DNA from: Rhodamnia argentea
Taxonomy: Eukaryota; Streptophyta; Magnoliopsida; Myrtales; Myrtaceae
DNA: 64,000 nucleotides
Reading direction: 5' to 3'
Assembly (NCBI RefSeq): GCF_020921035.1
Contig: NC_063151.1
Coordinates: forward strand, 35,160,934-35,224,933
The translations under genes and the position numbers were made by a program. Each line of letters opens with the position of its first letter. The stretch's first letter is position 1. Shown one piece after another: positions 47,607-58,381 of this stretch. Under the pieces are notes generated by a model, which was given only the letters and a program-made list of their open reading frames with translations, searched no databases and was not told the origin of the DNA.

Positions 47607-48480
47607 TGTTGACACCTAGAATCACCTAGGGTGTCACGTGACAAGTACGTGGGGATGGTATGATTACCTACAGGTGAGCGTCTTGGAATCGGGTTCTGAT
47701 GGATCAAGAGGATGCCACGCGTCAGAGGCGGTAGTTCCCAAAAAGCAGAGGGAAAAGACGTGCGAAGAAACCATGAACAAAGCAGTTATGCAAAAAAGCA
47801 ATAATCCCAAAAGGTGGAAAAGGAAGTGGCGCGCAAATCCATGAACCGTCGATGAAAATCGTCGAAGGGTGGAAGAACGTGCAGAGGCGGTTACCAAGAA
47901 GCTCCCTATAAATATCGCAGATCATTCAACAAGGAAACCCCTCGAACAACTCAACAAACAAATCTTTACTCTTTTACCTAGTCTTTAGTTTAATCGTAGT
48001 TTTTAGATTCCCATCGTCGATTCAATTCCGGTAAGGGTCATACCCAAAGTTAAGTGTCGTCGATTAAATTCCGGCACCCGCTCATTAAGTCTAGCATCGT
48101 CGATTCAATTCCGATGTTGTACTCATCACTCACCCTGTCCAATACCGTCGATTAAATTCCGGTATTGTGTCCTACATCCACCGTCCAGTGTCGTCGATTA
48201 GATTCCGACATTGTGTCCTAAAATCTGGTTCGGCCTCGTCGATTAAATTCCAGAGTTGCACCTTGGATCTTAGTACGTCGAAGTTTATCTCATTGTCAAA
48301 CAAGTGGGTTGTCGAATTGCCAAGAGTCTGTATCACGTCTTTTGCGTAAATATAAGTATCTTTTGCATTTGACACTCTCTGTCCAAAACCGACCTAGAAC
48401 TTTTTATTGGAAAACGAACGGATTAAATTGAATAAAAGATTCCCGTGTGGATAATCCTTTTAGGCCCCAACCTTATTTGG
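47607..48480 (+). mobile_element. Probable Gypsy-type LTR with internal tandem motif
   Basis: It begins TGTTGACACC at 47607, a common start of plant Gypsy (Tat/Ogre-like) LTRs. 'ctccctataaatatcgc' at 47903-47919 is a TATA-like promoter. Downstream is the motif CGTCGATTaAATTCCGG in six imperfect direct copies at 48015, 48058, 48098, 48146, 48192 and 48237 (steps of 40-48 bp). No gag-pol is present next to it, so this is a solo or truncated LTR. The right end is not fixed. Confidence 0.55.
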
Positions 48481-49631
48481 GCCAAAGCCCAAGAACCCAT
48501 TTGGGTTTAGTCGAAGGATTTTAAACGCGCAACAAGGACTTTCCGAAAACATCTTCAATAAGGAAAATGGAAATTCTTCTTAGAAATGAAAATAGTGAAA
48601 AATGAAATAAAAGAAAGGAGCCCGGTCTTTCAAAGGAAAATGAAAGCATCGTATTCCTTTGCGACCCAAACAATGTCTTCCACATGCAATAATTTACGTC
48701 CACAGGATCAAATCACTAGTCGTCTACGGATCAATCCCCCACAGCAACAAATGATAGTGCCCCAATCAATTATTACGGCCTCTAGGGGTAATCGGTTCTC
48801 TAGTTGTGCCGGTTCTACCCTAAAACCGAGAACAAATAATAAGATGGAGAGGCGGTCCCAAATTGGAACTGGTCTATTAATTTTTTTTTTACAATTTCTT
48901 TCTATTTATTCTTTAAAAAGTATGTATGTATGTGTGTGTATCTCTGAGCGATTCAGTTCCGCATCCGGAACCGGAAATCAAATCGATTCTTGCATAACCG
49001 CTTTGAATTGGTCAATTAGATTTGATTTTCGGACACAGTCCTAGCTAGGCCAATACATGTTAGGCTCTTTTGGGCTCAAACACCGTGCTTGAACTTCATG
49101 ACTGCCGACGGTTAGCCAGATAAGGAAAATTTGCAATAGCCAATTCAAGGGATCGAGATTTAAAAACTTTCATATGGGATTCCACGAATCATAGTATATT
49201 ATTTCGTAAATTTGCATTAGACATCAAGCGGTTAAGGAAGACGACGGCTTTTACCAGGTCCCTCTATTGAGTCATTGATGGCCGTTAGATGGGTTCCTTA
49301 AAAATCCAGTCGCGGTCAGATGGAGAGCCGCGTGGATTTTAGGAATGACTTTGCTTGGATCAAATCAAAAACACATATTATCTTGTCTGTATTTCCTCTC
49401 TCTCTTTTTTAAGCATTTTTGGCTTAAATGCCGAATTGTGTTATCGAGGATCCACTGTCGGCTCGTGTCTTTAACGAAAAATCGGTGCCTGAAAAGAATT
49501 GTCGTGCGAAAACGATCAAAAAGATTTCGCATTTTTAGTACATTCGTATTTGTGTTATTGGTATTCTCAGAAGCTATTAACTTTGGTGAGAATCGAGATG
49601 TAAACATGAACGGGCATTAAAAAGTGGAGAA
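48481..49631. other. Spacer with retroelement-like fragments
   Basis: No recognised gene. The 152-aa frame at 48586-49044 has no domain. It may be the residue of the element to which the upstream LTR belonged. Confidence 0.3.
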
Positions 49632-51375
49632 TTCTTTTGAATGTATATATGAATTGTGTTAGAAAAGTTTCACTTCGTAAAATTAATGTGGTGCAAAACG
49701 GCTAATATTTCATAGTTGACACATAACTCATTGAATTAAGCTTTTGAGCGAAAATGAATCCAGCTAAATATATTGACAGGCTCGGATTTGGAATCTCTCT
49801 TATTGAACTCCCCGGATGAAGGTATTGAACTTCTGTTATACCCTATCAACAATTGGTATAAGAGCCTATGGTAGATTAATGGGCTCCAATCCGATCCCCG
49901 TGTTTAACGAATATCTCAAAGAAAAGAACCGGGTGATCAACGCAATATTTCAAGCGATGTGTATCGCAGACTTCAAGGTTGGGTGCGTAGAAAGAGGCCA
50001 AGGATAAAGCCGGGCTTCGATGGGGATTGAAGTTGAAATATTTTGATGTAGAATGATTACTTGGATTAAGGGGGATCAGACCAAATATTGAGCTTACGTG
50101 TGAGTGAGAGATTGTTGGGATACACGCTTGAATTGTGTTAGAGAAGTTTTATATCGGAGAATTGATATGATGTAGAACAGTTAATATATCCTAATTGACC
50201 TATAACTCATTGACTTAAACTTTTAGGTAAATGTCGATCAAACCGAATATGTTGACAAACTCGAACTTTGGTCCCTCTTGGTGAGCTCCTTGTGTGAAGT
50301 TATCGAATTTCTGATGCGAGCTTCCAACAATTAGTGAAGTTGGATTTGGAAAAAGAGATCGACGATTTAGAAACCAATGAGCGTCATGGTTGGATTTGGA
50401 GAAAGAGATCAAGGATGAAGTTGGATGGTGAGCGTTGTGTAGAGATTGGTGAGATACATATGTGAGTTGTGTTAGAGAAGTCTAACATCGGAGAACTAGT
50501 ATAGTATAAAACAGTTAATATATCATAGTCGACTCATAACTCATTGGCTTAAATTTTTGAGTGAAGGTGGAAACTCAAACTTAGTCTCTCTCTTAGAGAG
50601 CTCCCCGCAATTCTTATCAGAATTGATGGTAGATTGATAGGCCCCAATCTATTCCTAGTGACAAACCCGATTTTCGGGTGATGGGGGGTAAGTCGCAGTG
50701 GCGTTGTAGTGTACAATGCAGGCTCAATTTTCAAGTCGTGCGGATTAAGTCCGAAGAAAGAGACAATGAATGAAATTGGGTTATTTCTAGCCGATGATGT
50801 TGTGGTGTACAATGTAGGCCCGATGGCAAACTTTATAGTTCGGTCCGGAGAAAGAGACCAAGGACGAAGCTAAGCCTTGATGGAGATTTGAAGCTAAAAT
50901 ATCTAGATGCAAAATGATTATTTAGATTAAGGGGGAACAGACCTAGCACCGAACTCACACGCGATGAGGAGATTGTTGGAACACATGTGTGAGTTGTATA
51001 TGGTAACTAACGCGATTTTCGGGCGATGGGGTTAAGTCCGGAGAAAGAGACCATGAATGTAAGTGCGCAATTTTCGGGCGCTGGCGTTGTGGTGTACAAT
51101 GCAAGCCCAATGGCGGACTTCAGAGGGATGAAGCTGGGCATTGATGGAGAGGAGGAGATTGTTGGGATACACGTGTGAGTTGTGTTAAAAAAAGTCCGAC
51201 ATTGAAGAATCAGTGTGGTGTAAAGCGGTTTATATATCATAGTATGCATTAATTTTTTGGTTCTTGAGTAAATGTGAATCTAACTGAATATGTTGACAGA
51301 CTTAGACTTTGGTTTCTTCTTGGCAAGCTCCCCGACTAAAGGTATTGGATTTTTGTTGCGCATGCCAATGCAATA
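49632..51375 (+). mobile_element. Chain of TRIM-like LTR elements sharing LTRs
   Basis: A repeat of about 217 bp beginning TGTTGGGATACACG and ending near ...CTTCCAACA recurs. The first copy, at about 49632-49851, is diverged. Then come 50113-50329 (full), 50446-50623 (end altered), 50974-51000 (only the start) and 51160-51370 (nearly full). After the first copy, 'attggtataagagcctatgg' (49852) is close to the initiator-Met primer-binding site TTGGTATCAGAGC. The spacers are 265, 117, 350 and 160 bp, share phrases such as 'gagaaagagaccaaggatgaag' and 'gttgtggtgtacaatgca', and lack gag or pol. This is the structure of tandem terminal-repeat retrotransposons in miniature, derived by unequal exchange. 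Confidence 0.7.
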
Positions 51376-54300
51376 TAGTAAACCCCAATCACATAAAATA
51401 CTAAGTAGTCTTGGTATGCTAAGATCGGTAAGCTAAATTCATATACTAAAGCTCCGTTCGTCTCGCGAAATATAGATGATTTGAAAAATATTTTCTTAAA
51501 TTGGATAATATTTGTCATTTATTTTTTTGATTTAATTAATCGTGATTTTTTATTTATTTAATTAGTCACGAAAACATCAACCACACTATTTATTACATCA
51601 ATCTAACAAATCATTGTCAGTATAATTAGCATTGCACCGGTGCTTACTTCACCCCCAGTATAATTAAATCTACCTCATTCGATTTACTAGATTTGGCTGG
51701 TTTTTAATAAATAATTTAAAAAATGAAATCATTTTCTCGAATTTCTATCGAAATAAACGGGTGTAACTATCAATATCATTTTTATTTGGAGATCTATTCT
51801 TTTTTTTTTTTTTTTTGGCGAGGCGTTGTCTGACAAGAAACGTGGTGCACATGTCCTGCCTTTTCCCCATTGGTTCCCGCATATCGTCCGGGACCGGAAC
51901 TCCCAGATCATGTGGCCACGTGTCGCGATCACCGACCGTGATCGACCGACCACATGTTCGACAGACGGATGGAGCCGAGCTGCGATCTGATCGGGGGAGC
52001 GGGACCCACAACGGTTGGGCTTCCTTGCACGTTGCCTTGCGGTGGAGAGGGAGCGGGTCAGCGTCAATTACGGTTGTTTGGCCGCCCCTCCGGACAGATC
52101 GAACGTGATTTTTGGTGTGACCCGTTCCTTTCGGCCTGATCGACCATAGATTATACACATCTGGCGTGGACCCACCTTGAATTCTTCAAATTAATCGCAT
52201 TCCAAACAAAAATAATAATATCCCATGAATATATATATTAATATCTCTGCTGCACTTTTTTAAAAGAAAATTCGCGATTTCCATCCCCCGTTCGATATAG
52301 CCAAAAATTAAGTGTTGCAAAAATTTAAATACAGTGATTTGAAAATTAGAAAAAAAAATTTACATTAAAGCCAATAATGATTTCATTAGTCTCGCATTTT
52401 TTTTTTTCGAATAGCATGTTAGTCTCACGTTGAATATGGATTAATGAGATCAACGGAAGGTCTTCATGGTATAACCGACAAGATTTTAGCTTCTATTGAC
52501 CGTTTTATCATATAGCCGATTAAGTATGTCAATCCTCTATGTCGTAAACAACTTAATCAACAAATTAACTCACTGGGATGAGAAGTTAATTTTCCGTACA
52601 AATTGGATCATAACTCCATGTTGATGACAACGCCCGTATTAAAAAAGTTCAGCATTTAACGAGATTAAACTTGTCGGAGAATCATTGTCGACATTGACTT
52701 GAAAGATTCGGTTAAGTAAAAAAAGAATACTTAATCGGGTAAGGAAGGAGTTATCCGATCCATTAAGTAAAAATACGCAATCGATCATCAATAGAATCTC
52801 GCTACTCATGCTGTCAAAACCTCTCAACAACAATTACAATAAATGCATAATAAGAAATCGGTTCTCAGTCGTCATCAAACAATTTCTAATTCCAATTTTT
52901 CGGTGACTTCAAATTTATCAAAAATTAAAAATCCAATACTTAATTTTTCAGCCCTTATTGTTCAATTTCATTAGACGGATGCTGAAACTTGTCGCTATAC
53001 TTTTACGGGGTCACGTTTTCTTCTGCCCCCACGTGCTAATTTGTGTCTTGGCTAAAATGTCTTGTGTATTTTCTTGTTACGTATTTTCCGTTTACGATTA
53101 AATCATTACAAAAAAAAAAAAAAAAACGCAAATTACTATTTAATTAATGGTAGCCGTCGATTTCGTGGAAAGGTCAAAGTTGACACTTGAGGATGCGTGG
53201 AAGCCAGCCTAGAAAGCGAGTGGGGGAGGATCCGGTCTGTCCAATGTGGGTGGGTGCGTGGTTCGGTTATCGCATTCCATATGACGTGGTCGGTCAAAGT
53301 CAAAGACTCCAGTTGCCGACTCTTCACATTTGGGATTATACGCCAACGGGGTCTTTTTTCCAACTTTATATTATCTTTGATTTGACGTATTATTTAGTGC
53401 ATAATATAATAGTCATTGAGACACTTTTGCCCTTGGGATATTTCATTTATTCGCACAGTGTCTTTGAAGTTTGAATTAGGATAAGTCGCCGACAAGTCCA
53501 TTCAAAAACACCATGCGAAGCATAGGTCGACGACGCAGGAGCCGAAGCTCCGATAATTCACCCCAAGAGCGGGACGCTATTATATAACCCTACACGACGG
53601 TACCTATTCGAAGATGACTTGGAGTCTACTTTCCCCACAACACCTTCATAGTTGAGAGAAAATATTTTTTTTCCTTCATCCTATAGAATACCCCTAAATT
53701 TTACATCTTAGAGTTTAGATGAAACGATTTAAGGAATATCCAAAATCTCGGAAATGTGCTCTAATGCATGCCATGAAATCATACATGTTGATTGTATATT
53801 ATGCATTTAATTCCATTGCATTAGTTTTCATTTCGACAAAATTTCTGAGGTATATAATCCAAAGTGCTATTTTTAGATCTTAAATTATCTTACTTCCTTA
53901 TTTACGGCGTTTCTTTTTAATTTCCTTTACGAAATACGAGGGGGAAGACCCAGATAAAGAAAATTGTCAAAAAAAGAATAATCAAGTATATGATGATATC
54001 CGTAGGTGTAAACGGTGAACGCTATTCTCATTACTTTCGGTCCTCTTTCTTTGATCTTTTTCACTTTACGTTCCTCGTATTATACATCAACTTTATACGG
54101 TTTAAGCAAACCTCGAAATTAACATAATCAAGTAAAATAAAACGTATTTTTATTTGGGTTGCAAATTTACATAATTTTGCTTGTGCAAGACATCCGATAG
54201 ATGCTTGATTGTACTGGCTACATATAGAAAAAAAAAAAAAATCACGATACTCACACAATCAAAAAGCATTACTAGATGAATCATAAGCTCGTGTCACAAT

Positions 54301-54780
54301 CAAAATTGATCGGATTGATTGAATTGTCATAAATACAAAAGTTTTATAACTTAACTGGCAAAAAAAAATAAATTGAATTGACACAATTGTAATAAGCTTA
54401 TGACTTTTATTATGTTGCGCTAATATGATATCATATCTTTAGATTCAAAAAAAAAAAAAAATATACGATATCATATTTTAAACTCGGAATATCGGTTTTG
54501 AAAATTAAGAAACACGGGGACAAAAAAGTCTTTTGAGGCAAGTGAGTCCACCACGTTTCCTTAATGAGGCGATTTACTTGTCGAATTAGACGAGAAGAGC
54601 GGTACACAAAAGGGAATTAGAATAATTTTTAGGCGATGAAGGTAAATCGCAACATGCCAAAAACATCCCAACCCCACCTTCGCAGAACCCGAAAAGGCGC
54701 ATTGAAAAATCAAAGGGCAAGTAGCTTTCACTCATGCAATGCAAAAGGAAGAAAATATTCTTAAATTTATTTATTTATTT
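51376..54780. other. Gene-free spacer
   Basis: 51820-52170 is a GC-rich patch with CACGTG strings (for example 'gccacgtgtcgcg' near 51913) and long frames on both strands without a domain. 53160-53640 holds several TTGAC-type strings and a TATA-like 'ttatataaccc' at 53580, but no coding exon follows. 54330-54410 is a further fold-back repeat fragment. The remainder is AT-rich. Confidence 0.35.
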
Positions 54781-54849
54781 ATTTATATATGTTTAGGACC
54801 ACATGGGCCATGGGGGTTATAATCCAAAACGACGCCGTCCCCGCGCGTT

Positions 54850-55555
54850 CACACGCGCCGCCCCCACTACTCCACCCACCTAATCTCTCCTGCATCGATC
54901 GCTCGCTCCCTAATAAATTCCTCGCGATCTCCGAGTCTCGGCCTCTCCTCCTTCTCTCTTCGTGGCGCATCCTTCTCCTCTCTTTCCTCGGAGGATCCGT
55001 AGAGGTATTTTCTCTCTCTAGATCTCTAGATCTCGATCTCGTGGTCGACGATCTTCGCGTGTTAGGTATGCATCGTCCACCTGCTAGCTCCGGTGGCTTC
55101 GCGGTTCCGTGCCGCGTCCGTTGCTTCGTTTCTGATTCCGTCGGAGCTCGTCGCGTCACTTGAGCTGTTTCTGCGGGAGAGTTTGCGTGCCTTACGTTGT
55201 TTTGCGTCCGTTTCATGCGTTCTTTGGACTGTCTGATGTTAGTTTCAGCTCAATTGAGCCGCAAATGCTTCTATTTTGCCATTTCGTAGCAAAAGTTGTC
55301 AGCCCTTTGTGGAGTGCTGGGGGATGAACCTGTTTTTCTCTAGATGTTTGCTCCGATCTGGCAATACCGGGAGGGAAACTCCGTAGCTGTTTTGTTTTTG
55401 GAGTTTAGAAGAATTGATGGTCGTTTCTGAGCGAATTGTTTCGGTTCAATTGGCCTGTTCGATCAGATCTTGTCTTTTTTTTTTGCTGCGTGTGTTGATT
55501 CTGGTGTTTTGGATATGGTTAGGCGTTCTAGTTCGGACTACAGCGGTTTTAAGAG
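54850..55555 (+). promoter_or_regulatory. 5' leader and probable 5' UTR intron of the GSPPRR gene
   Basis: Pyrimidine-rich leader (about 54890-55065) ending in 'gttag' before 'gtatgc' at 55066, a good donor. The matching acceptor would be 'ctag' ending 55531 or 'acag' ending 55543, both just before the ATG. This predicts an untranslated first exon and an intron of about 470 nt. The long opposed frames at 54779-55216 are shadows of this CT-rich leader. Confidence 0.5.
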
Positions 55556-56625
55556 ATGGATCATTTCCGGAGTGTTGAGCAGAACGCCTTTGTCGCCGCC
55601 TTTGAGGAGATGAGGGGCTTCGTCTCCGTCCCTGACCGGAGGGAGCCGGTTGTTTGTCCCAAGCCTCGACGGCTTGGGGTTTTGTCTAACAACCCTTTGA
55701 GGTCTCAGATAAGGTAATTCTTTGTCTCTGTGTTTGGATGAATTGTTTTGGTGTTTGAACTTTTGAAATAACACTCTGTGGTTTCTGATGAACAGCCATC
55801 GATCTGAGATTTGCAAATCGAAAGCTGCGGCAGAGCTTCTGGACCTCATCCTTAAGAAGGTATTTGGATCTGTCTCATCAATCCACATCTGACCCTGTCT
55901 CTGAACTGGCTGGAATTCTGGCTCATCCTTTCAGTGCTTAATAGTCAAGATCTGAATTCAGTTATCGAATGTTTTGGTTCTTAGAAAGTATGAATCAGTT
56001 TGTTCAGCTATTTTGCTTCATCTAAGTGTCCTGGTCCTATTGTTTTGTTGAGTGGATCTATTCAAGCATTCTTTTGCAATTTTTAACGGGGAAAGAGAGG
56101 AATAAGAGTAACTTGAAAACAGCTGCTCAATTGACACATTAGGGAAACGTTAATAACTGACCTGCGCAACACATTAGGGAATCGTTAATAACTGACCTGC
56201 GCAAAATGTATTTTTAAGTTAAATCTAATGTTTTTGTCCATTTCTGCATTGACATTTAGTCCTCAGATTCGGTTTTTTCCCGTTAGCCCGTCACATAAAG
56301 GAGGTTTAATTTATTGCAGGAGGATTATGAGTTGGAGCTGCAATCCCCGCTGCCGGTCGCTTCGACGCCCCCATTTTTTGCTGGATCTCCACCAAGAAGG
56401 GCTGAGAACCCTTTAGTACAGGATGCCCACTTTAGGGATGAAAAGATTACTCCAATTATGGCGTTGCCAGCTATGTCGCCATCAGGTTTACCATCTCCAT
56501 CAGCTTCTGCACGCAAAGGGTGCGTGAGGATGAAGTTTGGGGTCAAACCTGCAGCTGTTAGAGTAGAAGGTTTTGACTGCCTTAACAGGGATAGCAAAAA
56601 TTCTAGCATTCCTGCTGTTGCATAA
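55556..56625 (+). CDS. Small plant protein with GSPPRR-NPL motif, function unknown
   Basis: Three exons: 55556-55713, 55796-55859, 56320-56625, GT-AG, phases closed, 175 aa. It begins MDHFRSVEQNAFVAAFEEM and includes PKPRRLGVLSNNPLRSQIR, then SKAAAELLDLILKK, EDYELELQSPLPVASTPPFF, AGSPPRRAENPLVQDAHF and a Ser/Pro-rich tail with GCVRMKFGVKPAAVRVEGFDC. The GSPP-x-R-x-x-NPLxxDxxF motif marks a plant-specific family of short proteins without known biochemistry. Some members carry misleading automatic names. No signal peptide or membrane helix; many SP sites suggest phosphorylation and possible nuclear or cytosolic location, which is inference. The start is the first ATG after the leader acceptor. 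The 3' UTR extends past 56625. Confidence 0.82.
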
Positions 56626-57859
56626 AATCTCCACCGAAGAAACTGTACATAGGAAGGAGCTTAATGCAGGGCATACTTCACATAGTCAAGCAGACAAGCG
56701 AGAGTTTCGAAATATTTTGGAAGAAGAGAATTCGAGTACCGTTTAGGGTTGTAAATACCATCTGTTCTAGTCAGCAGTTTGCATTTTAGTGTCAGTGTAA
56801 GTAGGTTGATTGAACGAGAGGAGAGCCACCAAGTGTCTGTTCTTGCAGCGGGTGCTGAATTAGTGAGAGAGTTATTATGTAATATAGGGAGGATTGCCAA
56901 GAGAAATGATTTCTTAGTAGAAATCATCCATTTGATGTTTTGTACAGTCCATCATTTTGGGTCACATGTAAAGTTGTGGATATTTTCTGATCGATCTTGC
57001 CTTATTTCGTGTTATGACTTACTCTACTCTTTTTGCGAGACGACGAGAAAACTTCGTGGCGATGCTTGAGGTGTTGATTGGCTAGACGATTTTGAATTTG
57101 AAAGGTCTGATTGATTCTGAAAGGATCACCCTTCAGGCTACTTTCGTAAGGACATCTCTTATTTGCTATGCTTTTCTCCGCATCGTCAAAGCAGAGCAGG
57201 GAAGAACTTACCTATGTCAGCTCATGTCTTGCTGTTCCCTCCGCCACTGAACTTGTTTTCAGTAGTACTAGTGTAGGTAACTGTGCCGGTCGTCGTTTGA
57301 ATTGGTTTATCAGTGCCTTTTGAGGATTTCCTTTTTTTGCTATCTTCTTGTACCGTCATCACCTTTACTACTCGACAATACTATATGTGATGGTTTCGAT
57401 ACAAAAATCAAAATGGCCATCGGTATTGGGTTCCAAAAGGAAAGGTGTATTCCGATACTGCGATTCTTTTGAGAAAAGTGAGTGCTGATTCTTTTGTCTT
57501 AATGATTTAAAAGGCTATTAAGGAGCAACGTAATACTTCACATTCTTTTGTTCAGTGGTAGACAACAGCATCTTCTTAAATTGTTAGCAACTGATTCACA
57601 TTTCATGCCCTGATTCTGAGTTAGATTGTTTCTTATATCAATATGATGAGAGGAAATCAACGGCGCTTCTTTGATTCGTAGAAGTACGTACTGGCATGCA
57701 ATTATCAAGTTGGTGTTGTCTAATGTGGAAATGGTACTGAAATTGGACCGGAAAACTGTCTCATTCGCACCCAGTGACCGGCCCATCTGATTTTCAGCCT
57801 CTAGCTTTGCAATTTCACTAATTTTTTTTTTTGGACGGACAATTTCATTAATTTGCATC
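56626..57859 (+). other. 3' UTR and spacer after the GSPPRR gene
   Basis: Downstream sequence without a coding exon. The 3' UTR may reach about 57000. 57852-57859 (TTTGCATC) is the left target duplication of the following MITE. Confidence 0.4.
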
Positions 57860-58373
57860 TAGAGGTGTCGATATGGGTCTTTGACCCACATTTTAATCCA
57901 CTTTTTTCCCTTTGGAATAAATATGGGTTCAACAAATTTTAAAAATGGGTCAAATATAGGTTTATGCTTATAAAGCCTATCAAATATGAGTTTTAACTCA
58001 ACCTATTTTCGACCCGTAATTTATAGTTTCGCAAGATCATTTTTATTCACTTGTAAACCACCATCGTTGCCAACCTGCTGCCGCCTCCCTCCCACCGTCC
58101 ACTATCGATGGTAGGCAATGGCGATTAGTGAAACAATTTTTGCATTTTTTTTTTAATTTTATGAAATAAATATTTCATGATTTGGTCAAATATATAGGTA
58201 TATAAATAACACAAGTTAGGTCGAGTATAAATCAGGTATGGGTTGGATTAGATATCAGTCATAAAATTTATAATGTATGAAAATGGGTAAAAAATGGTTA
58301 AATAGGTTAATATGGGTTGGTCCATATTCAACAAGACCCAAACTCGACCCAATCCACCCATTTGACACCTCTA
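57860..58373. mobile_element. hAT-type MITE with perfect 8-bp target duplication
   Basis: 514 bp. Inverted ends TAGAGGTGTC and GACACCTCTA pair perfectly over 10 bp and imperfectly further in ('gatatgggtc' against 'ccacccattt'). Flanks TTTGCATC (57852-57859 and 58374-58381) are identical 8-bp direct repeats, the hAT hallmark. The inner sequence is rich in 'gggtcaaat', 'atgggttgg' and 'tgggtaaaaa' words and encodes no transposase. Confidence 0.9.
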
Positions 58374-58381
58374 TTTGCATC

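Noticed and set aside
48015..48255. CRISPR-like array (regular CGTCGATT motif)
   Set aside because: Repeats are short and imperfect, spacing varies, the host is a plant, and the sequence lies in an LTR.
51745..52158. 137-aa minus-strand frame and 97-aa plus frame
   Set aside because: Both strands open in a GC-rich patch; no homology or splice signals recognised.
54779..55216. 145-aa minus-strand and 124-aa plus-strand frames
   Set aside because: They cover the CT-rich 5' leader of the GSPPRR gene; composition-driven.
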